NCBI GenBank assembly: GCA_949739085.1
Contig: CATIYU010000182.1
Coordinates: 1 to 5,123, forward strand
Direction of reading: 5' to 3'
Origin: an uncultured Eubacteriales bacterium
GTDB lineage: Bacteria > Bacillota_A > Clostridia > Oscillospirales > Oscillospiraceae
DNA length: 5,123 nucleotides
Position numbers and translations under genes: made by a program. Every line of letters begins with the position of its first letter. The first letter of the stretch is position 1. This document shows, piece after piece, positions 4,496-5,123 of this stretch. The notes under the pieces are model-generated. The model was not told the origin of the DNA. It searched no databases and was given only the letters and a program-made list of their open reading frames with translations.

Positions 4496-5123
4496 ATGAA
4501 AAAACGGATCACCGAAGTGCTGGGCATCGACACCATGCCCAACTACTGGGACAAGCGCTATGTGAAGAATCTCGACAAACTCTCCCGCCCCGTCTACGAG
4601 GTGGAGCGCCACGAGGACGTGTGGATGACCCTGCGGGACGGCGTGCGCCTGTGCGTGGACGTCTACCTGCCCAAGGGGGCCGGTAAGGTGCCCGCCCTGG
4701 TGAGCTGGTCGGCCTACAGCAAGGAGATGCAGAACATCAAGCGGGGCGCCATCCCCCCCGAGTCCCTCCTCTTCGACCACTCCCTGGAGGCGGGCGACAT
4801 CGACTACTTTGTCAGCCGGGGCTATGCCTACATCATTCCCGACCCCCGGGGCATCGGCAAGAGTGAGGGCGAGTGGTACGGCGTGTACAACCCTGTGGAG
4901 ATGCGGGACATCTACGACGTGATCGAGTGGGCCGCCGGCGAGGACTGGTGCGACAAGAACGTGGGCATGGGGGGCTGCTCCTACTTTGGCGTATGGCAGA
5001 CTTGGGGCGCCCCCGCCCAGCCTCCCCCTCTGAAATGCATTATGCCCTGCTCCTTTGTGGACGACTACTATCAGCACGGCTACTACGGCGGCGTGCCCTC
5101 CACCTACATGAGCATCTACTGGG
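4496..5123 (+). CDS. CocE/NonD (S15-type) alpha/beta hydrolase 2, partial at C-terminus
   Basis: The frame is open from the ATG at 4496 through 209 codons to the window edge. A perfect AGGAGG (4485-4490), five bases upstream, fixes the start. It follows hydrolase 1 almost without gaps: YWDKRY near the start, LRDGVRL, WSAYSKE with oxyanion tyrosine Y74, FDHSLEAGD, PRGIGKSEGEWYG, and a nucleophile elbow GCSYFG with S162, then DDYYQHG. By eye the two proteins are about 60% identical over some 195 shared residues. They differ near the active serine (GYSYFGIIQ against GCSYFGVWQ), which suggests different substrates. No signal peptide is seen, so it is probably cytoplasmic. The Asp/His region and the jelly-roll domain lie beyond the window. 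It has its own promoter after the terminator at 4272-4321. Confidence 0.93.
   Translation, partial: MKKRITEVLGIDTMPNYWDKRYVKNLDKLSRPVYEVERHEDVWMTLRDGVRLCVDVYLPKGAGKVPALVSWSAYSKEMQNIKRGAIPPESLLFDHSLEAGDIDYFVSRGYAYIIPDPRGIGKSEGEWYGVYNPVEMRDIYDVIEWAAGEDWCDKNVGMGGCSYFGVWQTWGAPAQPPPLKCIMPCSFVDDYYQHGYYGGVPSTYMSIYW

Noticed and set aside
4409..5077. Minus-strand open frame opposite hydrolase 2
   Set aside because: Shadow of the plus-strand hydrolase, which has a perfect ribosome site and family motifs.
1..5123. CRISPR array, insertion sequence, tRNA, rRNA or phage features
   Set aside because: No regularly spaced direct repeats, transposase motifs, terminal repeats or RNA gene signatures were seen.

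Overview
The window reads as one accessory metabolic locus from a high-GC, low-oxygen Firmicute, most likely a gut-type clostridium of the Oscillospiraceae sort. This is an inference from strong AGGAGG/AAGGAG ribosome sites, strongly G/C-ending codons and the gene families present; nothing in the window fixes the taxon.

Layout: (1) 1-1146, minus strand: a CocE/NonD (peptidase S15-type) alpha/beta hydrolase, cut by the window edge. (2) 1147-1356: its promoter, overlapped by the terminator of the next gene. (3) 1357-2061, minus: a complete Crp/Fnr-family regulator. (4) 2062-2467: a 406-base divergent control region. (5) 2468-3860, plus: an APC-superfamily permease broken by one frameshift near 2690. 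(6) 3864-4267, plus: a small membrane-anchored protein of unknown function, broken by an apparent one-base deletion near 4108. (7) 4272-4321: a strong terminator. (8) 4496-5123, plus: a second hydrolase, a paralogue of the first (about 60% identical by eye), cut by the other window edge.

The most interesting signal is regulatory. The palindrome TGTCA-N6-TGACA, with the size and spacing of a Crp/Fnr-type site, occurs exactly upstream of hydrolase 1 and of the permease. A degenerate copy (TGTTG-N6-TGACA) lies upstream of hydrolase 2. At the permease and hydrolase 2 the site centre is exactly 29.5 bases before an extended TGn -10 box, which places it at -41.5, the classical class II activator position. 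Hydrolase 1 has a weaker -10 at the same distance. All three predicted leaders are 68-74 bases long. A fourth near-copy lies inside the permease leader. I infer a self-contained regulon in which the Crp/Fnr protein activates an importer and two flanking cytoplasmic hydrolases, a possible uptake-and-hydrolysis module for an amino-acid-like ester or amide. The substrate and effector are unknown.

Two further oddities stand out. Hydrolase 1 keeps the nucleophile serine but lacks the usual Asp (GWYD) and His (PWxH) in the segment where this family carries them. Both genes of the permease operon are frameshifted, which points to decay or to sequencing error.
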